From: an uncultured Vogesella sp.
Lineage (GTDB): Bacteria > Pseudomonadota > Gammaproteobacteria > Burkholderiales > Chromobacteriaceae
NCBI GenBank assembly: GCA_946479405.1
Contig: CAMLGD010000023.1
Location: 1 to 24,218 of the forward strand
Reading direction: 5' to 3'
Length of the DNA stretch: 24,218 nt
Positions 1 through 6,885 of this stretch are shown here, piece after piece. Within the stretch, counting starts at the first letter, position 1, and each line of letters begins with the position of its first letter. The notes beneath the pieces are model-generated. The model was not told the DNA's origin. It worked only from the letters and a program-made list of their open reading frames with translations, and made no database searches. A program made the translations under genes and the position numbers.

Positions 1-179
1 CACCTGGCAACGCAGAAAACCCGACAAAGTCGACAAGTCGTTGATCTGTAACGACACAAAACCACAAATAATTAGCAAACACCACCTGCTCCAGCAATGA
101 GCACCACTCACAGCGCACCCAGGCAATACGTCTTCTCTCCAGATTTGCGTGTTTTTTGCCGGATTGTATGGCGAATGTT

Positions 180-209
180 TTGACAATGAATCGAAGATAA
201 CAATAATAT
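180..209 (+). promoter_or_regulatory. Predicted sigma70 promoter of the tonB-exbB-exbD operon
   Basis: A perfect -35 TTGACA (180-185) is followed after 18 bases by TAATAT (204-209). Transcription would start near 215-217, so the in-frame ATGs at 212 and 218 sit at or before the start point and are unlikely to be the tonB start. Nothing else recognisable is seen in bases 1-179. Seen in sequence; promoter function is inferred. Confidence 0.6.
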
Positions 210-230
210 AAATGCGAATGGTTCTTATAA
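210..230 (+). promoter_or_regulatory. Candidate Fur box
   Basis: The stretch AAATGCGAATGGTTCTTAT is an imperfect 7-1-7 inverted repeat resembling the Fur operator (TGATAAT-N-ATTATCA, commonly AAATGAGAATGATTCTCATTT in beta- and gammaproteobacteria). It immediately follows the predicted -10 box and would cover the transcription start, the usual position for iron-dependent repression. Iron-uptake genes downstream fit this. No binding data are available. Confidence 0.6.
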
Positions 231-247
231 CTACCAGCAAATACTTT

Positions 248-940
248 ATGGAACACCGTGCTTTCCACTATGGCGCCCTGACTGTGATCGGTGCGGCGCA
301 CCTGGGCTTGCTTATGTTGACGCCCAGCCACGCCACTCCAATCACGCCCCCGGCACTGCTACCCATCGAGATGGTAAGCATCAACGAAGCACCGCAACCA
401 ACGCCGGCTGCGGTGCAGAAGCGCGTCACGCCCATGGTGCCCAAGCGACTCCAACCACAGCCCTCGCCCGTCAAGCAGGCAGTCACCCCCAGCGTGCCGC
501 GCCAGTTGGCGAGCAATGCGCCCAGTGTACAGACACAAAACCAGCCAGCTCCGACACCCTCCAGCACCAGTACGGCGGTGGCGGTAGCAACGAATAGTGC
601 GGCCAACGTTGAGCATGCCGTCGCCGCGGAAAAAGTAGTCATCACGCCACCTTCATATGAGAAGGGCGGCTATCTGAACAACCCGAAGCCGGAATATCCG
701 CCGCTGTCGCTGGAGCTGGGTGAAGAAGGCACCGTGTACCTGCGCATTGCCGTAAACACCAAAGGCCGCGCGACTACCGTCAGCGTGGCCAAGTCCAGCG
801 GCTTCCCGCGCCTTGACGCCTCCGCGCGCCGTGCGGCGGCGGGTTGGCGCTACACCCCGGCCATGCGCGGCGATGAGCCTGTCGACGACACCTTTACCGC
901 CCCGATCAAATTCGTCCTTCCAAACAAGACCAAAGCCTGA
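248..940 (+). CDS. tonB: TonB energy transducer
   Basis: Couples the proton-motive force harvested by ExbB/ExbD to outer-membrane TonB-dependent receptors. From the start at 248 the protein has 230 residues: a short basic N-terminus, one membrane anchor (about residues 9-25) with a His at residue 18, a Pro/Val/Gln-rich periplasmic linker (about 30-125), and a C-terminal TonB domain (about 145-226) with the PEYPPLSLELGEEGTVYLRI signature. In E. coli TonB the anchor carries S-x-x-x-H; here His is kept but the Ser position is Ile. The frame is open from 212, but those ATGs overlap the predicted promoter start and Fur box, so 248 is preferred although its ribosome site is weak. exbB follows 2 bases after the stop. 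Confidence 0.9.
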   Translation: MEHRAFHYGALTVIGAAHLGLLMLTPSHATPITPPALLPIEMVSINEAPQPTPAAVQKRVTPMVPKRLQPQPSPVKQAVTPSVPRQLASNAPSVQTQNQPAPTPSSTSTAVAVATNSAANVEHAVAAEKVVITPPSYEKGGYLNNPKPEYPPLSLELGEEGTVYLRIAVNTKGRATTVSVAKSSGFPRLDASARRAAAGWRYTPAMRGDEPVDDTFTAPIKFVLPNKTKA

Positions 941-942
941 AC

Positions 943-1617
943 ATGAATCTGATGCACACCTTCGAACAGGGCGACGCCATTCTGGTGTCGGTTTTCCTGA
1001 GCCTGATCCTGATGTCGGTCCTGACCTGGTACTTCATCGTGCTGCGCGGCTGGCGTGCGTGGCGCACCCTGCGCCTGAATCGGCAATCCGAAAGCCGGCT
1101 GTGGGCAGCCGACAGCTGGAAGCAGGCGGAAGGTGAATTGATCGCCACGCCGGCCCCGGTATCGGCACTGCTGCGCGACGGCCTGGCAGCCCTGCGCCAG
1201 TACCAGCAACACAGCAGCAGCGCACTGGGCCAGGCGTGCTCGCTGGATGACTACCTGACCCGCGCGCTGCGCAAGCGCCTGTCGCAGGAACAGCAAAAGC
1301 TGGAGGGCGGCATGACACTGCTGGCCACCATCGGCTCAACCGCGCCGTTCATCGGCCTGTTCGGCACCGTGTGGGGCATCTACCACGCGCTGGTGAACAT
1401 CGGCGCCCAGGGCCAGGTATCGATCGCCACCGTGTCCGGCCCGATCGGCGAGGCGCTGATCGCCACCGCGGCAGGGTTGGCCGCAGCGATCCCGGCGGTA
1501 CTGGCCTACAACACCTTCACCCGTCTGAACCGGGTAATCAACCAGGAAATGGACCACTTCACCCATGACCTGCATGCCCACCTGCTGACCCACGGAGGCA
1601 ACGATGGCATTCGGTAG
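943..1617 (+). CDS. exbB: ExbB, MotA/TolQ/ExbB proton channel family protein
   Basis: Forms the pentameric inner-membrane scaffold of the TonB motor with ExbD. The 224-residue protein has the family layout: membrane segment 1 near residues 12-33 (ILVSVFLSLILMSVLTWYF), a long cytoplasmic region, and segments 2 and 3 (about 122-145 and 165-190) carrying the conserved block TIGSTAPFIGLFGTVWGI and the Gly/Ala-rich GEALIATAAGLAAAIPA. The start is 2 bases after the tonB stop and the end overlaps exbD by 14 bases, so the three genes are translationally coupled. The length is usual for the short ExbB form without an N-terminal periplasmic extension. Confidence 0.93.
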   Translation: MNLMHTFEQGDAILVSVFLSLILMSVLTWYFIVLRGWRAWRTLRLNRQSESRLWAADSWKQAEGELIATPAPVSALLRDGLAALRQYQQHSSSALGQACSLDDYLTRALRKRLSQEQQKLEGGMTLLATIGSTAPFIGLFGTVWGIYHALVNIGAQGQVSIATVSGPIGEALIATAAGLAAAIPAVLAYNTFTRLNRVINQEMDHFTHDLHAHLLTHGGNDGIR

Positions 1618-2014
1618 TTTTGACAAGGGTGCCGATGCGCCGATGTCCGAAATCAACACCACGCCGCTGGTGGACGTGATGCTGGTGCTGCTGGTGGTGT
1701 TCATCATCACCGCGCCGCTGCTGACCAATGCGGTGCAGGTGAACCTGCCGCAAGCCAGTGCCGCGCAGCATGAAGAGAAGCCGGAGGCGATCCGCCTGGC
1801 CATCAATGCCGATGGCAAGCTGTACTGGAACGATCTGCCGATCGAGCCGGGCCGGCTGAAGAGCCGCTTTGCCGAAGCGGCCGCCGCCAACGCCGCGGTG
1901 GAACTGCATCTGCGCGCCGACAAGGCAGTGCGCTACGAGGTGGTGGCCACCACCCTGGCCGCGGCGCAAAGCAGCGGCATCAACCGCATCGGCTTCGTCA
2001 CCGAAGCGCAGTAA
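1604..2014 (+). CDS. exbD: ExbD biopolymer transport protein
   Basis: Proton-translocating partner of ExbB. The 136-residue protein has a short cytoplasmic N-terminus, a single membrane helix (about 22-42) and a periplasmic domain. The helix holds the functional Asp of the family in PLVDVMLVLLVVF (Asp24, equivalent to E. coli ExbD Asp25), preceded by the conserved SEINTTPL. A strong ribosome site GGAGG lies 6 bases before ATG, inside the end of exbB. It ends the tonB-exbB-exbD unit; a hairpin follows 24 bases after the stop. Confidence 0.94.
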   Translation: MAFGSFDKGADAPMSEINTTPLVDVMLVLLVVFIITAPLLTNAVQVNLPQASAAQHEEKPEAIRLAINADGKLYWNDLPIEPGRLKSRFAEAAAANAAVELHLRADKAVRYEVVATTLAAAQSSGINRIGFVTEAQ

Positions 2015-2038
2015 TCCCCGACGCCTTTTCCCCACGCT

Positions 2039-2066
2039 GCGGCCACCCCAGGTTGGCCGCTGGGGG
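2039..2066 (+). terminator. Hairpin after exbD built on the dispersed repeat
   Basis: GCGGCCA (2039-2045) pairs with TGGCCGC (2054-2060) across 8 bases; an alternative 6-bp stem is CCCCAG/CTGGGG (2046-2051, 2060-2065). T-rich sequence (TTTT, then TTTTTT at about 2071-2086) follows at some distance. The right arm is one copy of the GTTGGCCGC repeat. It may attenuate rather than fully stop transcription into the receptor gene. Confidence 0.5.
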
Positions 2067-2115
2067 AGACTTTTGCCCGTTTTTTACGCACAACGACACA
2101 TTACACATTAGACAT

Positions 2116-4359
2116 ATGAAAAAGACCGCTTCCATCGTTGCCACCCAGAGCGCCCCCAAGCGCCTGCCGCACACCATGCTCGCCAGCATGCTCGCCGCCA
2201 GCCTGGCCCCGGGCCTGGCCATTGCCGCCGACGCCACCACCACCGCCAGTACCGACACCAGCACCACGCTGGAAACCGTGGTGGTGACTGGTGAACAACC
2301 CAAGCGCGGCAGCTACCAGGCCGGCACCACCACGCTGGGCAAGCAGAAGCAGGCGCTGAAGGATGTACCGCAGGCGGTATCGGTGATCACCCGCCAGCTG
2401 ATGGAAGATCAGGGCGACGTCAACCTGAAGGACGTGCTGAAGAACGTATCCGGCATCAGCTTTGCCGCCGGCGAAGGCGGCCGCAGCGGCGACCAGGTCT
2501 ACCTGCGCGGCTTTGCCATGTTTGCCGACACCTACCGCGATGGCCAGCGCGATGTGGCGCAGTACAACCGCGACCCGTTCAACGACGAGAAGATCGAAGT
2601 GCTGAAAGGCGCCAGCTCCATGCTGTTCGGCCGCGGCTCCACCGGTGGCGTGCTGAACCAGGTCAGCAAGACGCCGTTTGCCGGCGAGCAGGTGGAAGTC
2701 ACCGGTACCGTGGGCAGCAACGATTTCTACCGCACCACCACCGACGTCAACCAGGCCCTGTCCGACACCAGCGCCATCCGCCTGAACATGATGGCGGTCA
2801 ACGATGGCAGCCCGAACAACATCAGCGAAGCGGAGCGCTTCGGCATCGCCCCGTCCATCGCCTTCGGCCTGGGCGAGCCCACCACCGTGGTGCTGTCGCA
2901 CATGCGGCTGAAGGAAAACAACACCCCGATGCTGGGCGTACCGTACGACCCGAACACCAACCGCCCGATCGACGTGCCGCTGGACCGCTTCTACGGCCTG
3001 CAGGGCATGAGCAGCGAAGACATCACCAGCGATATCAGCACCGCACGCGTCACCCACAAGCTGGATGCCAACAACGAAATCAGCAGCCAGCTGCGCGTGG
3101 CGCGCTATGACCGCTGGCTGGTCACCAGCCAGCCGCAGCTGCGCAACAGCACCAATACCAGCGGCATCAGCGCCGGCACCGCCGTCACCGACGACACCCT
3201 GCTACGCTACTCCGGCAAGAACCGCGGCTCGATGAACGAAGTACAGGCGCTGACCACCGACTACACCGGCAAATTCGCCACCGGCGACCTGCGCCACAAC
3301 CTGCTGGCCGGTGTGGAGTTCGTACGCGAAACCCAGAATGCATTTACCATCACCGCCAACAGCAGCATCACCGGCCTGACCACCACCGTCGGCGACCCGA
3401 GCAGCATCAGCTACACCGGCAGCTACAGCGAATCGCCGTCCAACAGCTATGTCACCCGCAACCTGGCGGCGTACCTGACCGACACCGTGGAACTGGGCGC
3501 CAACTGGAAAGTGATGGGCGGCGTGCGCATGGACACGCTGGAAGGTAACTACAAGAGCTACAGCAACGGCAGCGTCAGCCGCACCAACACTCGTGACGAC
3601 AAAGGCCTGAGCTACCGTACCGGCCTGATCTGGCAACCGACCAACGCGTCCAGCTACTACCTGGGCTACAGCAGCCTGCTGAACCCGTCCGGCGAGGCGT
3701 ACCAGTTCGACGTCAACAGCGGCACCGGCACCGACAAGCTCAAGGCCGAGCGCAACAACCACTACGAGCTGGGCGCCAAGTGGGATCTGGCCGATGGCGA
3801 CGCCACCCTGCGCGCTGCCATCTTCCGCACCGTGAAGCTGTACGAGCGCAACACCGACGCGCTGTCACCAGACATCAGCATCCTGTACGCCAAGCGCCAC
3901 ACCAACGGTATCGAAGTGGAAGCCGCCGGTCGCCTGAGCGAGCGCTGGGAACTCTTCGCCGGCGCCGCGCTGATGGACCCGAAGATCGACAAGGGCTGGA
4001 ACTCCACCACCAACACCGAAACCAGCGTCAACACCGGTGCCGTGCCGAAGTACACGCCGAAACGTACCGCCAACCTGTGGGCCACCTATAAGGTAGACGA
4101 GAACATTCGTGCCGGTGTCGGTGCCTACTACGCCGCCAAGCGCTTCGCCGCCGACGGCAGCACCGACCAGTCCAAGACCAACTACCTGCCGGCCTATGTG
4201 CGCTACGACGCCATGCTGGCCTACGAAGCACGCAAGTACAGCATCAAGCTCAACATCAACAACCTCACCAACGTGAAGTACTACGACGCCGCCTACAGCG
4301 GTCATGCCTCCGCAGCCGCGCCACGTGAGTATCAGCTCACCGTCGGCTACAAGTACTAA
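2116..4359 (+). CDS. fiu: TonB-dependent siderophore receptor, Fiu/PiuA-like
   Basis: Outer-membrane gated barrel that imports ferric catecholate-type siderophores. From 2116 the protein has 747 residues: basic N-terminus and signal peptide ending near AIAADA (about residue 39), a Ton-box-like ETVVVTGE soon after, a plug domain (about 70-190; VPQAVSVITRQL, NVSGISFAAGEGG, EVLKGASSMLFGRGSTGGVLN), then a 22-strand-type barrel ending in YQLTVGYKY with a terminal aromatic. The frame is open from an ATG at 2053, but that adds 21 non-signal-like residues, and MKKTASIVATQ at 2116 is the natural secretory start. The Fiu assignment rests on the adjacent piuC, as in E. coli fiu-ybiX and Pseudomonas piuA-piuC, plus family resemblance; substrate is inferred. 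Confidence 0.88.
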   Translation: MKKTASIVATQSAPKRLPHTMLASMLAASLAPGLAIAADATTTASTDTSTTLETVVVTGEQPKRGSYQAGTTTLGKQKQALKDVPQAVSVITRQLMEDQGDVNLKDVLKNVSGISFAAGEGGRSGDQVYLRGFAMFADTYRDGQRDVAQYNRDPFNDEKIEVLKGASSMLFGRGSTGGVLNQVSKTPFAGEQVEVTGTVGSNDFYRTTTDVNQALSDTSAIRLNMMAVNDGSPNNISEAERFGIAPSIAFGLGEPTTVVLSHMRLKENNTPMLGVPYDPNTNRPIDVPLDRFYGLQGMSSEDITSDISTARVTHKLDANNEISSQLRVARYDRWLVTSQPQLRNSTNTSGISAGTAVTDDTLLRYSGKNRGSMNEVQALTTDYTGKFATGDLRHNLLAGVEFVRETQNAFTITANSSITGLTTTVGDPSSISYTGSYSESPSNSYVTRNLAAYLTDTVELGANWKVMGGVRMDTLEGNYKSYSNGSVSRTNTRDDKGLSYRTGLIWQPTNASSYYLGYSSLLNPSGEAYQFDVNSGTGTDKLKAERNNHYELGAKWDLADGDATLRAAIFRTVKLYERNTDALSPDISILYAKRHTNGIEVEAAGRLSERWELFAGAALMDPKIDKGWNSTTNTETSVNTGAVPKYTPKRTANLWATYKVDENIRAGVGAYYAAKRFAADGSTDQSKTNYLPAYVRYDAMLAYEARKYSIKLNINNLTNVKYYDAAYSGHASAAAPREYQLTVGYKY

Positions 4360-4367
4360 GCAGCGTG

Positions 4368-4409
4368 CCTTGCGGCCAACCAGGGTAGCCCCCAAGGTTG
4401 GCCGCAAGG
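4368..4409 (+). terminator. 14-bp inverted repeat after the receptor gene
   Basis: CCTTGCGGCCAACC (4368-4381) and GGTTGGCCGCAAGG (4396-4409) are perfectly complementary around a 14-base loop. Each arm is a full copy of the dispersed repeat. A short GTTTT follows at 4412-4416. It begins 9 bases after the receptor stop and could terminate or attenuate transcription before piuC. Confidence 0.6.
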
Positions 4410-4447
4410 GCGTTTTGGCGATGATGGCAGCGCCATCGCCAAAACGC
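4410..4447 (+). repeat. Second 14-bp hairpin, directly adjoining the first
   Basis: GCGTTTTGGCGATG (4410-4423) pairs perfectly with CATCGCCAAAACGC (4434-4447) around a 10-base loop, and an inner GATGGC/GCCATC pairing is possible. No T-run follows, so it looks more like an RNA processing or stability element than a terminator. Confidence 0.6.
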
Positions 4448-4506
4448 TGGCAGGATGCACCACCCCATCTTGCGCGTCTGCCAACCCGTTTTGATCAGGA
4501 ATCCCC

Positions 4507-5187
4507 ATGCTGCTGCACATCCCCGAAGTACTCACCCGCGAAGAACTGGCCCATGCCCGCATGCTGCTGGCCAATGCCGACTGGCAGGATGGCCGTGCCA
4601 CCGCCGGCCACCAGGCCATCGACGTCAAGCACAACCTGCAATTGCCGGCCACCGGCGACACCGCCCGCGAGCTGGCCGCGCTGGTACAGCGCGCGCTGGC
4701 ACGCCAGCCGCTGTTCATGTCGGCGGCACTGCCCAAAGTGGTGATGACGCCGATGTTCAACTGCTACCAGAGCGGCATGACCTACGGCAACCACGTCGAC
4801 AACGCGGTGCGCAGCGATCCGCTGTCCGGCCAGTACCTGCGTACCGACGTGTCCAGCACGCTGTTCTTCAGCGAACCGCATGAATACGAAGGTGGCGAAC
4901 TGGTGGTGGAAGACACCTATGGCAGCCACCGCGTCAAGCTGCCGGCCGGCGACCTGATCGTCTACCCGTCCACCAGCCTGCACCGCGTCGAGCCGGTACA
5001 CAGCGGCGCACGACTGGCCTCGTTCATGTGGACGCAAAGCATGGTGCGCGACGATGCACAACGCGCCATGCTGTTCGACATGGACATGGCCATCATCAGC
5101 CTGCGGGAAAAGGTGGGAAATTGCCAGGAACTGGTGACGCTGACCGCCACCTACCACAACCTGCTGCGGCAGTGGGCAGAGCTGTAA
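4507..5187 (+). CDS. piuC: PiuC, Fe(II)/2-oxoglutarate-dependent PKHD-type hydroxylase
   Basis: Member of the YbiX/PiuC family of dioxygenases linked to Fiu/PiuA receptors; the physiological substrate is not established. The 226 residues match the usual length. The iron facial triad is visible: His96 and Asp98 in YGNHVDNA and His159 in STSLHRVEP, with Arg169 placed to bind 2-oxoglutarate. A ribosome site AGGAA lies about 7 bases before ATG. It is on the same strand as the receptor gene, separated by two tandem hairpins, so its level may be set by readthrough. Regulation by iron is inferred from the upstream Fur-type box. Confidence 0.93.
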   Translation: MLLHIPEVLTREELAHARMLLANADWQDGRATAGHQAIDVKHNLQLPATGDTARELAALVQRALARQPLFMSAALPKVVMTPMFNCYQSGMTYGNHVDNAVRSDPLSGQYLRTDVSSTLFFSEPHEYEGGELVVEDTYGSHRVKLPAGDLIVYPSTSLHRVEPVHSGARLASFMWTQSMVRDDAQRAMLFDMDMAIISLREKVGNCQELVTLTATYHNLLRQWAEL

Positions 5188-5197
5188 CGCAGCAAAC

Positions 5198-5207
5198 GTT
5201 GGCCGCA
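5198..5207 (+). repeat. Dispersed repeat copy, single
   Basis: GTTGGCCGCA, 10 bases after the piuC stop, immediately before the A-tract/hairpin at 5213-5243. One of 24 copies of the 9-mer core in this window. Confidence 0.7.
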
Positions 5208-5212
5208 CGGGC

Positions 5213-5243
5213 AAAAAAAACCCCGCCGGACACAGCCGGCGGG
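5213..5243 (-). terminator. Rho-independent terminator facing the minus strand
   Basis: CCCGCCGG (5222-5229) pairs with CCGGCGGG (5236-5243) around ACACAG. Eight A at 5213-5220 become a T8 tract right after the hairpin on the minus strand. On the + strand no T-run follows the hairpin. It is therefore oriented to end a minus-strand transcript coming from 5244 upward, where no protein gene is supported. Confidence 0.75.
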
Positions 5244-5700
5244 TCACCGTGGGACAGAGCAAAACCCTGATAATCAGGATTTACAGCCAGCTGGCAGCAA
5301 GCTGCCAACCGTCGGGTACTGTGCCGCAGCCGGCAGGCAGACCATGCCTGTGACAGTTCGGCTACTTCACACCACCCTACCGCGCCCCCGTTGCCGGGAG
5401 GGGTTCTTGCGGCGACCTGGCGGTCGCGCATTCCTGCATCGCTGCTGCCAGGCGGCAACAGCCGATAATTCGGGCATCCAGTATCTGCGTAAAGCAGAAC
5501 AGACACCAGCAAAACTTGCATCCTTGCCATCAGCTGTCGTGCCGTTGCGGCGGCAGCACAGCAACGCTACAGACTGCTGCTGGCGGCGGAAGTTGCATCC
5601 GCCAGCACAAAGCCTAGCAGCCCAAGCTTTCCATTTGCTTACAAACCGACAACCAACTACGTCCGGCCACGGCAGGCATGCCACAAATACCGTTAAATGC
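5244..5700. other. Non-coding stretch between piuC and the LysR gene
   Basis: No supported protein gene. Open frames here (5344-5709 +, 5367-5684 -) have no family features or ribosome sites. The left part is rich in small hairpins: CCTGA/TCAGG (5266-5278), TGGCAGC/GCTGCCA (5292-5307) and CAGGCA/TGCCTG (5334-5350), all upstream of the minus-facing terminator. That arrangement would suit a structured small RNA on the minus strand; no promoter for it could be assigned with confidence. Confidence 0.4.
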
Positions 5701-5722
5701 GCGCTTTAATTGCCACGACCGC
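5701..5722 (+). repeat. 22-bp motif shared with 11680-11701
   Basis: The motif reads GCGCTTTAATTGCC followed by ACGACCGC; the copy at 11680-11701 differs at two positions. Both lie roughly 70-130 bases upstream of + strand genes (the LysR gene at 5829, the DUF937 gene at 11774). TTGCCA inside the motif with CATACT at 5732-5737 (16-base spacing) is a possible promoter. Confidence 0.4.
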
Positions 5723-5828
5723 AAACATGAGCATACTGCATTGCTTGATCGTATTAAATATTGATACAAAACAGTACAATGCCGCGCCACAGGAAATTTA
5801 ACGTGCTATTGCAGCAAGGATTTTTACC

Positions 5829-6815
5829 ATGACCCGTGCAAGCTTACGCAGCGGCCCCAAGATTGACAAAGCATTCTTACGCATGTTTACCATGCAAAAA
5901 AATCATGGGATGTCTGCAATGAAATTGCCGCCGCTGAATGCCCTGCGCGTGTTCCTGGTCGCTGCCGAGCAGCACTCGTTCACCAAGGCCGGAGAAACCC
6001 TGCACCTTACCCAGGGCGCCGTGAGCCGCCATATCCAGACGCTGGAAGCGCACTACGGCCTGCCGCTGTTCGTGCGCCAGGCCCGCGGCCTGGCGCTGAC
6101 ACCGGAAGGTGCCGCGCTGCTGCCGGCGGTGCGCGATGCCTTTGCCCGCATCGAGGCCGCCAGCGACGCCATCTCGCGCCGCTCGCGCGAGCTGCGGGTC
6201 AAGGCCAGCCCGTCGATCGCCTCGCGCTGGGTCCTGCCCAAGCTCACCCGCTTCCGCAATCTGCACCCGGAGCTGACGGTGTTCCTGGTCACCGTCACCG
6301 CCTTCGACCCCAACTTCAAGAGCCGCGAGTACGACATCTCGTTCCAGGCCAGCATCAGCAAGGAACCGGGACTGATCTACCACCGCCTGCGCAGCGCCCG
6401 CTTCGTGCCGGTGGCGTCGCCGGCGCTGTTCCAGGGCAAGCCGCTGCCGACGCCAGCCGAGTTCCGCAACTACCCGCTGCTGCACCCGTCGCACGAAGAT
6501 CCGTTCTGGGCCGAGTGGTTCGCACTGGCCGGCGAAAGCGCCGGCGGCAACCCGGAAGCCTACGCCTTCGACACGCTGGACCTGGCCATCGTCGCCGCCA
6601 GCCGCGGCATGGGCATTACCCTGGCAGAAGAAAGCATGATCGCCGACGACCTGGCCGGCGGCATGCTGGTGCAGCTGTCGGATATCGCGCTGGTGACCGA
6701 CTGGGCCTACTACCTGATCTACCCGCAGGAGCTGGCCACCCTGCCCAGCGTGATCGCCTTCCGCGACTGGGCGCTGGCCGAGTTCAGCGACTCGCCGCCA
6801 CCGGCCGCGTCCTGA
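5829..6815 (+). CDS. LysR-family transcriptional regulator, GcvA-like
   Basis: The family motif LPPLNALRVFLVAAEQHSF is followed by a winged helix-turn-helix (GETLHLTQGAVSRHIQTLE) and a periplasmic-binding-fold effector domain (about residues 120-315). This is the GcvA/AmpR-like subgroup of LysR regulators; the effector is unknown. The open frame gives 328 residues, with AAGGA 9 bases before the ATG at 5829. Relatives normally start at the equivalent of MKLPPLNA, here residue 31 (5919), whose ribosome site is weaker, so the first 30 residues are either a real extension or leader. No obvious target is divergent; the RND operon is convergent. Confidence 0.85.
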   Translation: MTRASLRSGPKIDKAFLRMFTMQKNHGMSAMKLPPLNALRVFLVAAEQHSFTKAGETLHLTQGAVSRHIQTLEAHYGLPLFVRQARGLALTPEGAALLPAVRDAFARIEAASDAISRRSRELRVKASPSIASRWVLPKLTRFRNLHPELTVFLVTVTAFDPNFKSREYDISFQASISKEPGLIYHRLRSARFVPVASPALFQGKPLPTPAEFRNYPLLHPSHEDPFWAEWFALAGESAGGNPEAYAFDTLDLAIVAASRGMGITLAEESMIADDLAGGMLVQLSDIALVTDWAYYLIYPQELATLPSVIAFRDWALAEFSDSPPPAAS

Positions 6816-6836
6816 GTCGGTAGCTCGCACACAGCA

Positions 6837-6861
6837 CAAGGCCCGGCATTGCCGGGCCTTG
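6837..6861. terminator. Bidirectional terminator
   Basis: CAAGGCCCGGC (6837-6847) pairs perfectly with GCCGGGCCTTG (6851-6861), loop ATT. It sits between the convergent LysR gene (ends 6815) and the RND pump gene (ends 6886). T-rich sequence (TCGTTTGTT) follows on the + strand. Confidence 0.8.
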
Positions 6862-6869
6862 TCGTTTGT

Positions 6870-6882
6870 TGCGGCCAACCTT
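6870..6882 (-). repeat. Dispersed repeat copy, single
   Basis: TGCGGCCAACCTT on the + strand, that is AAGGTTGGCCGCA on the minus strand, a full-consensus copy. It starts 3 bases downstream of the RND pump stop codon. Confidence 0.7.
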
Positions 6883-6885
6883 GCG

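Noticed and set aside
2053..2115. Upstream start for the siderophore receptor
   Set aside because: It would add 21 residues ahead of a normal signal peptide and overlaps the hairpin after exbD.
5320..5360. A stretch on the minus strand slightly like a cobalamin riboswitch B12 box
   Set aside because: The rest of the conserved cobalamin core is missing and no cobalamin gene lies downstream on that strand.
5344..5709. Open frames of 121 (+) and 105 (-) codons
   Set aside because: No ribosome site, no family features, atypical composition.
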